From contig OZ059898.1 in NCBI GenBank assembly GCA_964057225.1, forward strand, positions 11,284,001 through 11,348,000: a stretch of 64,000 bases of DNA. The letters are read 5' to 3'. Positions 13,117 through 26,923 of the stretch are shown here, in pieces; the first letter of the stretch is position 1, and every line of letters starts with the position of its first letter. Source of the stretch: Auanema rhodensis. Its lineage: Eukaryota > Nematoda > Chromadorea > Rhabditida > Rhabditidae. The notes beneath the pieces are model-generated. The model saw only the letters and a list, made by a program, of their open reading frames with translations. It was not told the DNA's origin and ran no database searches. The position numbers and the translations under genes were made by a program.

Positions 13117-16100
13117 ATGAAGTCTGAAATAACAAATACTCGTCGTGTAGCCGTTATAGGAGCAGGTGCTAGTGGTCTTCCAGCCATCAAAGCAGCCATT
13201 GAAAAAGGATTTGAGGTAATAAGCTTTTCAAGTTTTTCAAGACCCTAAGAGTTAATTACGATCTTTTCTGAGATGCAACTTAAAACCAAACTTACTTTCT
13301 AAGTTTTGTAATTTTGTATTTTTAAAATAAGAACAAGGTTGTATTGCATATTTAACAAATAACTATCTTAGTTTATATTTTTTTTCTTCAAATAAGTACT
13401 TCAATTGACAAATTCAGGTTGTTTGCTTCGAAAAGTCTGACGATTTGGGAGGACTATGGCGCTTCAAACCAAATCCTTGTCCAGGTTAGTTTTTTTTTGG
13501 CTAGTACAGAGATTGAAGTTTCTTCTCTTCTCTTTTTTGATTTAAAAAAATATTTCAATTAGACGGGTTTGTCTTGTTTCCAACACTGACTCAAAAACGA
13601 AAAATTCTTTTGGTGACCCATCTGATTTGGTGAAAGCTTGGATATCTGTGTGTTTAAGTGATAACTAATTCTCAAATTTTATGAAAACCATTAAAATAAA
13701 ATAAATTCTCAGAATTAAAAAATGATTATATGATAACGAAATGGATATAATTATTTGAAATGCAAAATGAAAGAAAGTAAATGGTCTCAACCTTTTCACC
13801 CAGACAAAGATAATTATGATTTCATTATATGATCATCAAGAGACAAAGAGTGAAAAACGAAAATTGGTGAGAAAGGGAGAGAAATTGGATGTATGATTGC
13901 GAGAAGATAAAAGGAGGAATCGAAGAGGATATGACTTAAGAATAAACTTGATCTGTTTATAGCCTCTACAGGTCGAATTGAATTGAAATTATTTCACATT
14001 ATAAACTGAACTTCGGATATCTTTATCGGAAAAGGCAGATGCATTGAGATTAAATCGAAACGTTATCAATCAAATTAATAAAAAAAAAAATTTTTTTTTA
14101 CATGACAGATAATTGTACATTTATTCATCTTTTGAATGATTTATTAATTTATTTAAAAAACAACACAGCTTCACATAAAGTGTTCAAAGAACTGTGTGAT
14201 TTGTATGAAAGAGAAATACAGTGATATAAAGAGAGAATAAAGAAAGGGATTCAAGAGTTTGTAGTAAAATGGAAACTGGAAACTGGTTAGAAGTTTCCGC
14301 ACAAATGTTTTCATTAGGTTTTTATAAGCCTTTGATTTGTTTTAATGAACAAGTACAACACTCCTTGAATAATCATTCATTATAGTATTTGATGGCAGTT
14401 AGGAATTGTTGTTTTTGCCATTCATTATGTTTATATCAACTATCGAAAAACAGATGCATTTCTTTGTTTATAAGATCATGTTTACCAACAACAAGCAATC
14501 AAAAATAATTAAAAGATTTCAATGAAATACTAAAGCTTTTTCAAAAAAGTTTCATGAAATATCATATTTTACAGGAGAAGGAACTGTTATGAAGACGACG
14601 GTTATCAACACGTCCAAGGAAATGACAGCTTATAGGTTGCATAATTGAAGATATCTTTAACTAATTTCAATATATTTCAGTGATTTTCCACCTCCTTCTG
14701 AAGCTGCTAACTTTATGCATAATTCTGAATTGTTAAAATATTTTCGATCATACTCCAAACAGTATGAAATTTTTTTGCATGTCAACCTTCTCATAATTTC
14801 GTTTCCAGCTTCAATCTTGAGCAGTATATTCGTTTCCAACATGAAGTGAAATCTATTAAAAGAAGTGCTGATTTTGAAAAGACTGGCCAATGGGAAGTTG
14901 AATGGCTTGATTTGACGTGATGACACCTGCATTTTCTATAAATTAACTTGATATTTCAGAACTAATAACGGAGCAACGGAAGTATTCGATGGAGTTCTTG
15001 TCTGTACAGGACATCACACTGAGCCATACTGGCCAAAACCTTTTCCTGGACAATCAGATTTTCAAGGAAAAATTATGCACAGTCATGACTATAAGGATCA
15101 TAGAGTAAGTATCAAAGTTTTCATTAGTATGCTAATATTATCATATAATTAAGGGCTTTGAAGATCAAACTGTAGTTGTTGTTGGTATTGGTAACAGTGG
15201 CGCTGATATTGCTGTAGAATTAAGTAAAATTAGTAAGAAGGTAAAAATAAATAATAAAATATATTTCAAAAGTGTTTTGTTTGCTAGGTTCATCTTGCCA
15301 CAAGATCCGGATCATGGATTATGAACAGAGTTTGGGATCAAGGAGAACCAACCGATTTAATTTACTTGAGCAGGTAGTCATATTTCTTATACCATTTACA
15401 TATATTCAAACCATTTGTGTTAGATTCATGTTTGGACTAAAACACGTCACACCATGGAACGTTAGAAACTGGGCACTCGAAAGAAAATTGAATTCAAGGT
15501 ACACCAACAAAAAAAATTATTTTTTTTTACTTCACGCACGTCAATGGTTTTCATTTTTTTTTGAAAATTTAATATGTGAACGGTTGAATTAATAATTTTT
15601 AATATAATATTAATAGTAATAATACAAATACTTCATTTAGATTTGATCATGGACGTTTTGGACTAAAGCCAAAGCATCGAGCTCTAGCTGCTCATGTGAC
15701 AATTAATGATGAGTTACCTAATAGAGTAATATCTGGAACAGTTGTGGTAATTCATTAATAAATACTTATAATATTAATTTTTAATTATTTATTAAGGTAA
15801 AACCAAATATTGGCTCATTTACTAAGAATGGGGTAGTGTTTGAGGATGGCACTGTTGTCGAAAACGTTGATACGGTTTGTGATCCAAAATGCTAGTCGCT
15901 TTCAACTTGTTTGTTTTTCACAATTTCAGGTCATTTTTGCTACTGGATTTTCATTTGGTTTTCCATTAGTCGAGGAAGGCAATCTCATTCAAGTAAAAGA
16001 TAATTATGTTGAGCTATACCAATATATGTATCCACCAGCCTTGTCTCCACAGGTTTGAATTTGTAAAAGATTATACAATTAGAGTTTTTCTTAAACAGAA

Positions 16101-16772
16101 TAGTTTGGCTATAATCGGTCTGATTCAACCAACTGGTTCAATCATGCCAATTTCCGAAATGCAAACTAGACTATACATGAGTGTATTAAAGGTTAGTAGG
16201 ATTAAGATTTTAAAGATTTTCTTTATACCTCATCTCGTTATTATAAACATTTATACTTTTTTTTTGCAGGGAGAAATCAAATTACCAAACAAAGAAAAAA
16301 TGCAGAAGAATATAAAAAATAAAATGAGAGTTATGCAAAAAGAATTTGTGGCCAGCCGTCGTCATACAATTCAGGTAAATACTCTTTTTCATTGTTTTCG
16401 AACGGTTCATAAAATTAAAAATTAAGGTATACTACGTAGAATACATGGATGAATTAGCTAAAATTCTGGGCTGTAAGCCTTCTATATTTTTCAAATGGAT
16501 ATATGATCCAAAACTTGCTTACCATTTAGTATTTCATGGTTTGGTGCCTTACCAGTACAGATTATGCGTAAGTAATCTTGCATATATAGACAGAAAAAGA
16601 AAGTTTTATTAAAAATATTTTCCAGGGTCCTAACAAGTGGGATAAAGCTCGTGAGACCATTTTAACTTTTGAAGATCGTGTCTTCAATGCTACTAGAACA
16701 AGAAAAACTAAAGAAACCATGAAAAGTACACCAACATTCAAGTTTTTCAATCTCATGAAAATGCTCCGATAA
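13117..16772 (+). CDS. Flavin-containing monooxygenase, 16 exons
   Basis: NADPH- and FAD-dependent N/S-oxygenating enzyme of the FMO family, which acts on soft nucleophiles and, in worms, is linked to xenobiotic and stress responses. Exons: 13117-13215, 13418-13484, 14575-14635, 14681-14761, 14809-14916, 14960-15104, 15154-15240, 15288-15373, 15424-15498, 15641-15746, 15797-15874, 15930-16052, 16099-16191, 16270-16374, 16427-16567 and 16626-16772. They join in frame to 533 residues, the normal FMO length. Visible motifs are the FAD dinucleotide fold [13 protein letters not shown] at the N-terminus, the FMO-identifying sequence [11 protein letters not shown] (end of exon 6), the NADPH fold [14 protein letters not shown] (exon 7) and FATGF (exon 12). 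Intron 2 is about 1.1 kb; the others are short. The ATG lies one base after ATTATTTTAG, a likely trans-splice acceptor. No C-terminal anchor is evident. It converges with the ZP gene. Confidence 0.93.
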
Positions 16773-16986
16773 ATTCTTGATAAATTATGCTTTGTAGCTT
16801 TAATTTTCATGTTTATTGTATTGTTATTTATAATGATTTTTATATTTCACTCTTTGATATTCAAAGTTAAAAAAAAATTTTTTTTCCAACTTTTTTTTAT
16901 TCTTTTCCTTATAATGCATAAGTTTAACTTGTATGTAACAAGATTTGTGTGTATTTGTAATGAATTCAATATATTTATTAATTAAA

Positions 16987-17010
16987 ATTATTATTATTAT
17001 TATTATTATT
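16987..17010. repeat. (ATT)8 microsatellite
   Basis: Perfect ATT trinucleotide run in the 281-bp gap between the convergent FMO and ZP genes. An AATAAA signal for the ZP gene reads on the - strand just beyond it (16974-16979). Confidence 0.9.
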
Positions 17011-17053
17011 GGATATTTTAAGTTATTAATTATAAAATCAGAAACATCCAGTT

Positions 17054-18845
17054 TTATGGTTGTTGAGGAGTTTTTGTCATGGACTTATGTAAATTATGAG
17101 TATTCAATACATAAGTATGGATTCTAGATAAATGTAATACCATTATGATGCAGACAATTGAGAATATTGTCATTCCAGCAGCTAATGCGGACAATGATAA
17201 TGGAGATAGGCATACAGAATCCTGAAAAAAAAATAGCTGTATCAACTATTATAGACTGACCTGATTCCATAAATAATCATATCCTTCAAGGAAAGCCGAT
17301 GATGGCGCGACAGCATTGCTCATGTTGCCTTCAGATTCCTCAATTACTTGACTCTCTTTCATGGAATCAATCATGTTAATAGATGCAATGACATCAATCG
17401 ATCCTCCGCGAGGAATTTCTGAAATAAAAGTTGAATAATTATCAAGATTAAAGTTTGAAATATTGTTTACCTTTCACTGTTCGTCTTCTTCTACGCAAAG
17501 CAATTCCAGACTCCATGTCACTTCGTCGATCGCAAACTGGAGGGGTTAATCCAGAGCATTCTCCATTGGTTCGAGAACAGATCTTAACAGATACACAATG
17601 TTTGTCAATATTTCAAATTAAGATTAAACCTCGAGAACACACTCGTAATTCAAAATATTAGTATCACTAAATTTGTATCCATATGTTTCAGCAATAGCCT
17701 GAAAAATAAATAATAATATTACTATTCTGAAGTTTTAGTAATAATTTTTAATAATTTTAAATATTCATACTATATTTCTATCTTCATCATAAACAATATC
17801 AGGTTGGATTACTGGATCGATTGCACAGCCATCAATATCAAGCTAAAATCCAATTATTTCAATTTAATTAAATTATTATGAAAATACTAACCAAATCAAA
17901 TTCGAAACCTCGTCCATCAGTTACTCTACACGAATGAACTAAGAACCCTTTATCCATCATGTCGCATTGCCAAACATGGTAAATACGTTCACCAACTTCG
18001 CCGTATCTGTATATTAAAAAATTTTGTTTTATGAATTTACTAGAAAACATACGCTACTGGTGGTCCGTCAGGAGATCCACTTCGAATAGCATACGAGCAT
18101 GATGGCATAGCTCCAGTGTTGAGTAGTTCTGTTGGTCCGATTGGTCCGATTTCTGGGGAAAAAAATTTCAAGTTATTCAAAATTTCAGTTGAATTGCTTA
18201 CGAATAGAATTTGTCAATGTTTTTTGACTTTGGAAGAAGCATATGCACTTGTATGCTCTGTCAGCTCGAGTTACAAAAGTTCCATGGAAGGATACAATCA
18301 TTGTCAACGAATACATTAACCCCTTAAACAAGTTGAGATAAATATTCAAAATATTTGAAATTGTTTAAGCAGATTTGAAATAAAGCTTACCTCTAGTTTC
18401 CCAGTTACACGATGTCTTTGCATAGTACAATCTCCATTCTTAACTATCATTGTCATTCTATAATCAGTTAATAAGCAAATTCAAAAACGAATAAATAAAG
18501 AAAGAGAAAGAAGAGATATTGAGAGGAGGATGTTTGTCTTCAGTTTTGTTCAAAATTTGAAAACAGATTCACCTGCTCATATTTCTATTATCAACAAAAG
18601 CTTGACTACATGTTGTATCATCTGATAATCCTTGAACATAGATCCTACCAGTGAATGGTTTTTTTGTTTTGAATGTCATACCAACCATTGAATCTTCGCA
18701 ATCAATCTGTAACATTATGGATAACATAGATTATAATTATCTGAAAACTTACAGTTGGCTCACCAACAATCTCGTTATCAATTGGAAACTTAGCTAAAAT
18801 GGTGAACACTTGATACATAAGTAAGAAACTGGATAAAAGCAGCAT
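17054..18845 (-). CDS. Cuticlin-like ZP-domain protein, 11 exons
   Basis: Secreted or membrane-anchored zona pellucida-domain protein of the nematode cuticlin type, expected to polymerise in the cuticle or apical matrix of seam or epidermal cells. Exons in transcript order: 18753-18845, 18573-18706, 18391-18457, 18202-18322, 18053-18152, 17892-18006, 17771-17842, 17630-17698, 17471-17582, 17261-17418 and 17054-17221. They join in frame to 402 residues. An N-terminal signal peptide (MLLLSSFLLMYQVFTILA) precedes the ZP domain. Telling ZP blocks are VGMTFKTKKPFTGRIYVQG, YSLTMIVSFHGTFVTRADRA, CSYAIRSGSPDGPP and HVWQCDMMDKGFLVHSC, with the usual spaced cysteines. A basic furin-type site (RRRRTVK) follows, then a spacer and a C-terminal TM helix (SLSALAAGMTIFSIVCIIMV). 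That is the cuticlin layout: ZP, cleavage site, anchor. I cannot say which cuticlin subfamily. Confidence 0.92.
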
Positions 18846-20050
18846 TTTCTCTTTATTAGGTGTGAAAACAGTATGAAACTTCTAATGATGTTATGGCTAT
18901 TGCTAGTTGCTATTCTAAACTCGCAGTCTAACCTTTCTTCTGAAAACAAAAATTAATAAAATAATTTATAAGTTAAATGTATATTATGAAGCTAATAAGG
19001 TGAAGAGACAAACGGCTGGTTATAGTCTGATGACTACTTGATAGACTAAATCCTAAGACAGCCGATCGTATTTTTACTTCAACTGACTATCACATTTGGT
19101 CATCTTTTGTTTGTTGTCATCCTATTTCATTATACACATATTTGAGGTGTACATCATCTGAAATCAGAATGATTAGCATCTATAGAATATCTTTAAATCT
19201 TATCCCAGGTCTTCTCTCTCCGTTACCTTCTTGTATCTTGTAATATTCTTTACCCGTCTTTTTTGTTTTTGAGGGTAGCATATTAGACATTGAAAGCATA
19301 ATCTATGTATAGAGATTCTCATAATAAAATATTCTTCACATATACATACTATTATGACTGAAATAACCAAAAATAGTTAGTTCTATAAGATAATTTGATG
19401 CAGAAAAGACATATTATTATTTGTCAATGTACTATGCAAAAGTGAAGTTGTTGTTTTTCAATTCTTTTATAATTCAATATCTTATCATTAAGCTGAAATA
19501 CTAGAAAACGCATTTTTCTTTAACAAAAATTCACAGCGAGATGTTATTTATCTGTTCTGATCTTATCTCAATCCTTAATTATAGCATTCATAAATAGAAA
19601 ATAAGGTCAGATATGATGAAGAAAAGTTTGAAAAGGTCAAAGTTTATCTGAAAAATTGACAAAAAAAAAGATTTTTTTATTGAAATTTTTAAAAATGAAC
19701 ACATAAACAAAGAAATATTTTATCTTGATGCAATTATTATTATTATTATTATTATTATTTTGAAAATATTAAATAAATATTAAATAAGAATTAAATATAA
19801 TCAAGCCTAGTAATGTTGACTAAATGTTAAGAAAATTAGACAAAACCCAGGCATACATATAACCATAATGAGGATCAGATTATTTAATTTGAAACAGAAT
19901 ACATGTAATCATACAAGTAGTATTCATTGAAGAGATTTTTAAATTCATAAAAACAAATTTACAAATATAATTTAGTCAAAGTTTTAGTACAAATGATAAA
20001 AAGTTTATATGATAATTCTTAATATCTCCTAAAACTCATTAATTCATTTA
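18846..20050. other. Intergenic, ZP gene 5' flank
   Basis: About 1.2 kb between two - strand genes. It should contain the ZP gene promoter. It holds a (ATT)9 run at 19733-19759 and no supported gene or RNA. Confidence 0.5.
19733..19759. repeat. (ATT)9 microsatellite
   Basis: Perfect trinucleotide run of the same motif as at 16987. Confidence 0.9.
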
Positions 20051-21358
20051 TTAGGGTTCAAAGGCTTGAGTTCTGAAAGAACTGTTGAAACGTTCAATAA
20101 ATGAAGCTGACATTCCGATACATCTAACTTGAAACGTATTATGTCCCAATGGAGCTGGAGGTTTTCTAAAGAAATTGAAAATGCTCTTATGCTTTTTGAA
20201 GCTTTTTTACGTACCCATGAGATCGTTTAATGCTTTCAATACGTGAAAATTCGTGTTCGATTCTATCCTTATTCATGGAATCACGATGAGGAGATGATTC
20301 TGAATACGGAAAAACCAATAAATTGCTACTCCCTCTCTCTAAGGATAAGCGCAATTGCTCATTTCGCCAGCTTTCGCCTATCGGCAGCCATTGCTCTTCA
20401 GCTGAATGCCTAAATCAGAAAAGATATAATTAATATAATAAGCATCATTTAAGAAGTTAGTTAATACCTTGGAGTGCTCCGAGAAGGTTGTTTTAAATCT
20501 TCATCATCAGAATCTAGTATAGATGTACAAGCTGGAGCAGTATGTATTACAGATGTTCGTACAACTCCTTCTCCCATTTCCGTTAAAACATCTCGATAAT
20601 AAGTTGTTTCCATGGAATATTGTATAGCCTAAAAACAAAAATATGTTTTTTTTTTGCACAATTAGTTTCATTTTGTTTCATCTTTGATTTTCATTCTCTT
20701 TTGCTCATGTTTTTTTGCCTTAATTTGAGTATATAAGGCTGTAAAAACAACTTTTTTATGCAATGAATTCACATTTCGCACATCATACTCAAGATATAGA
20801 CACCTAATTAGGATAATTTTGTATCTTACTTGAATAAGAAAAGGAATTCCGCGGATATTTTTCATAATAGCTTCTGTTGTGTCAGGATTAATTTTTGTTT
20901 CTTCTGCCTTTTTTTCTGATCTCCAGTGTTTGACCACAAAGAGAGGGCGGCGTAAAATCTGAAATAAAAACGATGAAAATTTATTCAGAAATAACAGGGA
21001 AAGCAAACGATTCCCCTGTTATTTCTTATTTGAAATACAAAAACTACATAGTGATTTGAAGATAGTGCATGTACATACATACTATATATGTATGTGAAAG
21101 AAAATATATTAATGATGTAAATTGAAGATCACGTACCCTTGGACGTATCAGCCAAGTTATTGCAAAAACCATCATTCCAACCAATCCAATAGCTGTTAAG
21201 CATACAGCTAAAACAAGCATTTGAGGTGAAGTTATTCCAAGAAACATTCCTGAATATACAAATTAATTTAAATCTATTAATAGAAAAAATTTACCTATAA
21301 TGAATAAAACTAGATTGAATATTCCAGAACAAATGGCAACATAGCGAAGTAAACACAT
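20051..21358 (-). CDS. Two-TM protein with Ser/Glu-rich tail, unknown family
   Basis: I do not recognise this gene. Exons in transcript order are 21295-21358, 21137-21249, 20830-20958, 20468-20628, 20215-20409 and 20051-20165. They join in frame to 258 residues. Two hydrophobic helices lie near the N-terminus, YVAICSGIFNLVLFIIGMFL and LVLAVCLTAIGLVGMMVFAI. They are followed by a basic juxtamembrane stretch (RPRILRRPLF) and a soluble tail of about 190 residues with an acidic patch (DSDDEDLK) and many serines. The topology suggests a hairpin membrane anchor with a cytosolic tail. The chosen ATG lies eight bases after TATTTTTAG, so it is either a trans-spliced first exon or an upstream exon is missing. 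The intron/exon frame is self-consistent, which supports a real gene. Confidence 0.68.
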
Positions 21359-24300
21359 GTATGATCTAAAAATATTCAAATATATTAGTATATATAGGTA
21401 TAAAAAGATTGATATATAGTTTAATTCAGATATAGATAGAATTAGTTCACACGAAAATCAATCAAATTTTTGAAGAAAGCGTGAAAACGTGCGTTGAAAA
21501 TACGCTAAAATAATCTTATAACGCTTCATCTCATCCTAGTTTTTGATTTTTTCATTAAATTAAAAATATAATTTGAAAGGTAAAGAAACGTTAATGTATT
21601 TAAACAGAAAGATAGGCGTGAAGTAGCGGCTGCAAAATTCATACATATGGAGAACTAGTCGCAAGTGTCAATGACATGCATCAGGACGGGCGTTGTGTTC
21701 TGTCTAATTACTACTTCACTTAAAGTATTATCTCAAGTTTCTCATCCTATCTTCATTTTACCGAAGAACTTTCAGTTAAACACTATGCTATCTGAGTTAA
21801 TAGACAAGATAAAAAAAAGGAAACAGCATAAAAATGTTTGATTACAAATGAACTTATTTTATCGCATATAGCCTTTTTTAGCCTCTCTACATATACATGC
21901 ATATATATATATATTTTTTTTTTGAAGAGACTGAGCATAAAGAAAAAAAATCACTCAAGATGGTGCTACATGTGAAAGCAAGATGAGGCGATGGCGAAAG
22001 CAAAATGAAATCAGATGCCTTAGAAGTTATGATGACATATGACTCTAAAAGGCTGCCGTCACTGTCGATGTCCGTTGATATCTTCAGACAAAACATTCAG
22101 CTAGAATTCATACATATACAACGTCGTTGTGGTTTTAGTTGTTGGCGTAGCAATTCGTTTTCAGTACCAAGCAAGGAGAGCATTTAGACAACACATCATA
22201 TAATGTGCTTCACGCTTGAGTTTCGCTAATAGATAATACAGAATTAAACAAATACATTGAATGTGTAGCTGTAATAAAACAAAAAGAATGTTTTTGTTCA
22301 TTTATTAAATAGGACGATTATAGATTCCAGGGGTCACTGAATATATGTGAATCTAAAGGAAGTAGAATCACGAGTTTCATCGCCAAGCACAGCTCTCACT
22401 CTCTCACGTCCGTCCGTCACAGCCGTCTCAACTTCTAGAAAGTTATTCGGATTCTCTTTTCGAAAAAGTAGCTTAACTAGTGTAGTTGATCTGAGTTTTA
22501 ATTCTGTTATCGTGTTGAATTTAGACTCAAATTTGAAGTCAAATCCTTTATAAGCTTGATCATTAAATGAGTTGAATGAGAACAAAGACAATCCTGTTTA
22601 TCAGAGATGTCAAGAGACGACGTTTGATGTGAATATTCTCATTGGCTCACAAGAAATATTGTCAAACTTAAGGAAATAAAAATGAAATGATGTCGTTTAC
22701 GTTGAAAATGTTATCAGCAGAGAATTGAACGGGATATTATGTTATATAAATTTGAGTAAAAATTGAGAAAATGACCTGTACATACTTATAAAATTACTTT
22801 ATATTTGATCATTAATTTGAAAATAAAAGTTATATATGTATATCTGATTATGGGCTGTGAGTTTTTGGCGGATAAGTTGATGACATAGGCAAAAGGGCGA
22901 TGAAGAGCGAGACATACACAAAGATATGTTCTGAAGCATAAACTATGAGAAAAGCAGATATTTTTGGATATCATGTTCCGGTGAATGACGGCCTAACCTA
23001 TTTGGTTTCTGGAATCAATATAAAGACAATGTGAGGCAATTTCAGAAAAGCTTGGCGTCGTTCAAATGACTTTTTTTCTGACAATAGAAAATTTTTCTCC
23101 TCTCTTATACTTTTTTTTATGTAACATTCAAAACTGTTCATCACAAAGTATGAGAGTGCTACTGAAAGATTCACAGCACATATTTAATTTCATTTAATTT
23201 GAAAACAATTAAAAGCTGCTTAATGTCAAGTTTCTCAAAGTTCGAAATGCAAAAGACTGAATGACAAAAGGGAGGGAAGATTAGCTATATAGAGATTGAG
23301 AGATAGGGAGAGGAAAATAGATTGGCAACATGTATGAGGCATAAAGACTAAAATAATGAGTTAAAAAGAGAAATAAGGGGAGATTGAGAGTGATGAACTG
23401 AGCATACCAATGACGACAACGATGCTGATGCTGATGAGAAAGTGTTAACATAGAGGAAGTTTTTTACACCTTTTACACAAGATTATATGTTATATTAATC
23501 TCGAATTTGTTTTTCAGAACTATCAAACATAGGTAATAGAATACAGATAACAAAAAGATAAGTTTCAAAAAATGTTTTTTTGTTGTTTTTTTGTATGTGC
23601 GAGAATAATAAAATTTTGATTTAGAACTTGGCGTGTTTCGTGGTTATTTCCACGCCGTAGGAAATTCAGAAACACTTCAAAATCTTAAACTTTGTGAATC
23701 AATGAGCGCGAGTGTGAAAAAGAAAGGAAATCAAAAAAAAAGAAGAAAAGTTAAAATTGTGAATGAAACAGAGAAGATATAAAGCAAATTAATATCTTAT
23801 TATATATTTTTTCACTTAATTTCGTATGAATATGTACCATGTATTGAGCATGATCATTATATTAAAACTTATAAAAATGTGTTCTTACATGAAAAATATT
23901 AAGAAAAAAATGGGAAAACATTTATCACTATAATTGTTAAAATTAGCTGACTTCATTGAATAAAGTGAAGGAAAAATAGACCAAGAACGAGTTTCTTTGA
24001 AACAAAAATTGAATTATAAAAGTGCATAAAGAAGATTTTGTTCGAATGCCTTATTCGCTCGAGTTTTTCAACTATATCCTCGAAAACTTATTTGTTATTC
24101 AATACTTGGAAGACATCAAATGAATTTACAGAATAAAAAAAGATAAATTGAATAAGAATATATAGAAGGAAAGATTTTTGAATAGGATAGTTGTATTAAA
24201 CATATAAAGAACTATTTCAAATTATAGAAAAATATCTTGTATTCAGAAATTCAAATAAATTTGAAAATGAAAAAGCAAGCATATGTACAACTTCATTTTT

Positions 24301-26879
24301 AAACAAATTGGTTGAAAATGAAAAACATGTAATGGGACACATAGAGTTCAGTACACGTGCATCATGATGTTCTTAGGATATATAGATCTTCTGACGCAAA
24401 AAATAAGAACAAGGAGCTTTGAAATATAATGATGTTGAGAGTCTTTCGAGAATATGCAGAGTAAGACAAGAAAAAACTTTGAGGTACATACACATCTCAT
24501 ATATATATATTTTTCTTATGAATTTAATATTATATGATGTGTGATCACGTTAAAAACAGATATGAAAAACATAAAATTCGGCAAGATATGACAGTAAAAG
24601 ATAAAATGAACAAACTTTATTCAAATATTCATAGATTTACTATCACTATACATAGACAATATAGATTACTTCATATATAAGTAGATAAATCTGGTTGGAT
24701 CTTGGAAATTAAAATTTACAGGCTTAGTTTTAACTATGGATATCGCATCTCTGTCTCTTCTCAATGAAACATATATGATGCATTTTCAAGAATTATTTTA
24801 TTACAATGAACTTGAGAGAAAATATTTTTAAATGTTCATATTTATATAATTTTTCAATTATTATATTGTATATTTCAGAACATTTATGTTAAATACATAT
24901 TTGTTTATGTAAATGTTAGTATGTTGACATTGTATCGAATACATGATTTTGCTGTTTTTCAACTATAATAGTCGAAAAAAAAACATATTTTAAGTTTATC
25001 TTTAATATTCAAAAAAAAAATTCAAGCATTCATTGAGAACATATAGATTAAAGGATTTCGAAAGGGCTTCGAAACTATGTATATTTGGATAGAATTATGG
25101 GGGAGGGCAGTTGATGTCTGAGGTTACACTTCAACGGATATATGGCAAGAGGATTTCCTGTTCAATGCCAAGGGTGTTGAATTCGTCTGCATTCCGAGTC
25201 TCACACCAGTACGTCATCAGCTTTCAGTGTATTCCCTATTTCGAATTTTCTATGTTTATTTTCAAATATATATTGATTTAGTAAGTTATAAAAAGTGATA
25301 GCAGGTGATCAAATAAAAATCGTTAAGAAAAACGCTCAGTTACATACATATTGGAAAATTATTCTAATATGACCTGTTTTCATTAATGAAAAATATTTTA
25401 GAAAACTAATGAATCTGTCAGATGAGCGGGGATAATATCATTACAAACAGATACAAAGTAGAGGAAACAGGTAATTAATTTAAAATTTCTAAAGACACGC
25501 AATATCTATTGTACAAAATATTCCGTGACAAAGTAACAGCGAAGGAAAAGAAAGAGAAGCGGGGAGATAACGATGGGGAAGAAGAAGTAATGAAAGAGCA
25601 GATGAGAGTCAGTTCCATTCAGGACCATTCATTTAATCATGTGCTATTGAACGTCCAACTCAATTAACAATCCAAGAATCTATAAAGCCATTCTAATTCT
25701 GAACCTAAATAAATAAAAACTTTCTATGTACAAATGTATTTAACGCGTGCTTGATTTACTCAGTTAAAAGTGTGAAATATCCGTCCAAAATAGAAGATAA
25801 AAATCATTTAAGCAACATAAGGAAAGCAGACATTTACTGAAATGTAATGAACATGGCGTAGTTGAATAAGCTAAAAAAGATGCAGAAAGAAAGGAGAAAA
25901 ATTATGTGAATCTAACAGTAAAATGACTTTTATTTGAAATCTTACATAATATTTTGCATTAATTTTTTTAATTCACCAAATATCAACGTCAAACTTACCA
26001 TTCTTTTTTGAAAACCGAATTTAAAGGTTGAATTAATTCACTAATTATATAATTTTGAAAACAAAATTGATCAGTGCTATATAGTGAAGAATAATAATAA
26101 ATGCATGCAATTATGAAATCAGAACAAATATTAAAACAGTTGAAAAAAAAAACTCGAAATACGCTAAAATGCATGGAATTGACATGGAATTGACATGATA
26201 ATACATTGATCAACAGCACTATATTTGAATTGATTTTGATAAATAAAAAAAGCAACTCTTCAGCAAGACTAAGAAAATAAAATGAAGAAATTGCTAGAAG
26301 TATAAAAACAAAAAAATCGTTTTGAAAACGAATACACAGATGGGAAATTATGTAATTGAGCATGCATACATACATATGCTAGCTATTAAAAGATAATAAT
26401 AAAAAACATTAAAAACAAAATTTTCAAATAAATTTCAGAAAAATCAGATTAATTTTAACAGAAGTATGAAAAGTAATAACAACAGTTTTCAAGGTAAAGT
26501 AGAAACGATAACGCAGAAACGAAAAATTATAATTCCAAAATTGTATATTCTGTTTATATTATTACATGATACGAAAATATGTTTGGAATGATAAATATTG
26601 AAATACTTCATACGCTAGATGAAGCTATTATCGGCCTCTACAAAAGAAACTACTTCTTTTCTAGTCTTATAAACAATCATTGTTAACGTCTAATCGTACG
26701 CATACATTAATAATGCAAAATGTTTATGATAGCACTAAGTTCGAAATCATTTACGATGCGACGGGGTAAGATTCGCGTGGATGAATTTCCAGTCATGCAT
26801 ATTTTATCAACAGCTTATCTAAACGATATACCTCGAATATGAAAGTATATACTTCATTTGAGCTTGAAACATTAAGGTC
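21359..26879. other. Long gene-poor region before the tRNA array
   Basis: About 5.5 kb of AT-rich sequence without a supported gene. It has an AT dinucleotide run near 21899-21913 and a GC-richer patch near 25095-25230. A segment at 22334-22591 is open on both strands (85 codons on -, 68 on +), but shows no domain or splice signals. The last 120 bp change gradually into the flank of the 189-bp repeat. Confidence 0.5.
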
Positions 26880-26923
26880 AAATGAATCTATCACTTTAAC
26901 TGTAAAGTAAAATCCTTCTACAA

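Noticed and set aside
22334..22591. Region open on both strands (85 and 68 codons)
   Set aside because: Open frames on both strands suggest chance. No domain, splice sites or start context was found.
23627..23655. Short hairpin GGCGTG...CACGCC as a possible small RNA
   Set aside because: The stem is only 5-6 bp, too short to support a microRNA or structured RNA call.
25995..26375. 126-codon - strand frame
   Set aside because: A hydrophobic, low-complexity translation of AT-rich DNA with no recognisable domain.
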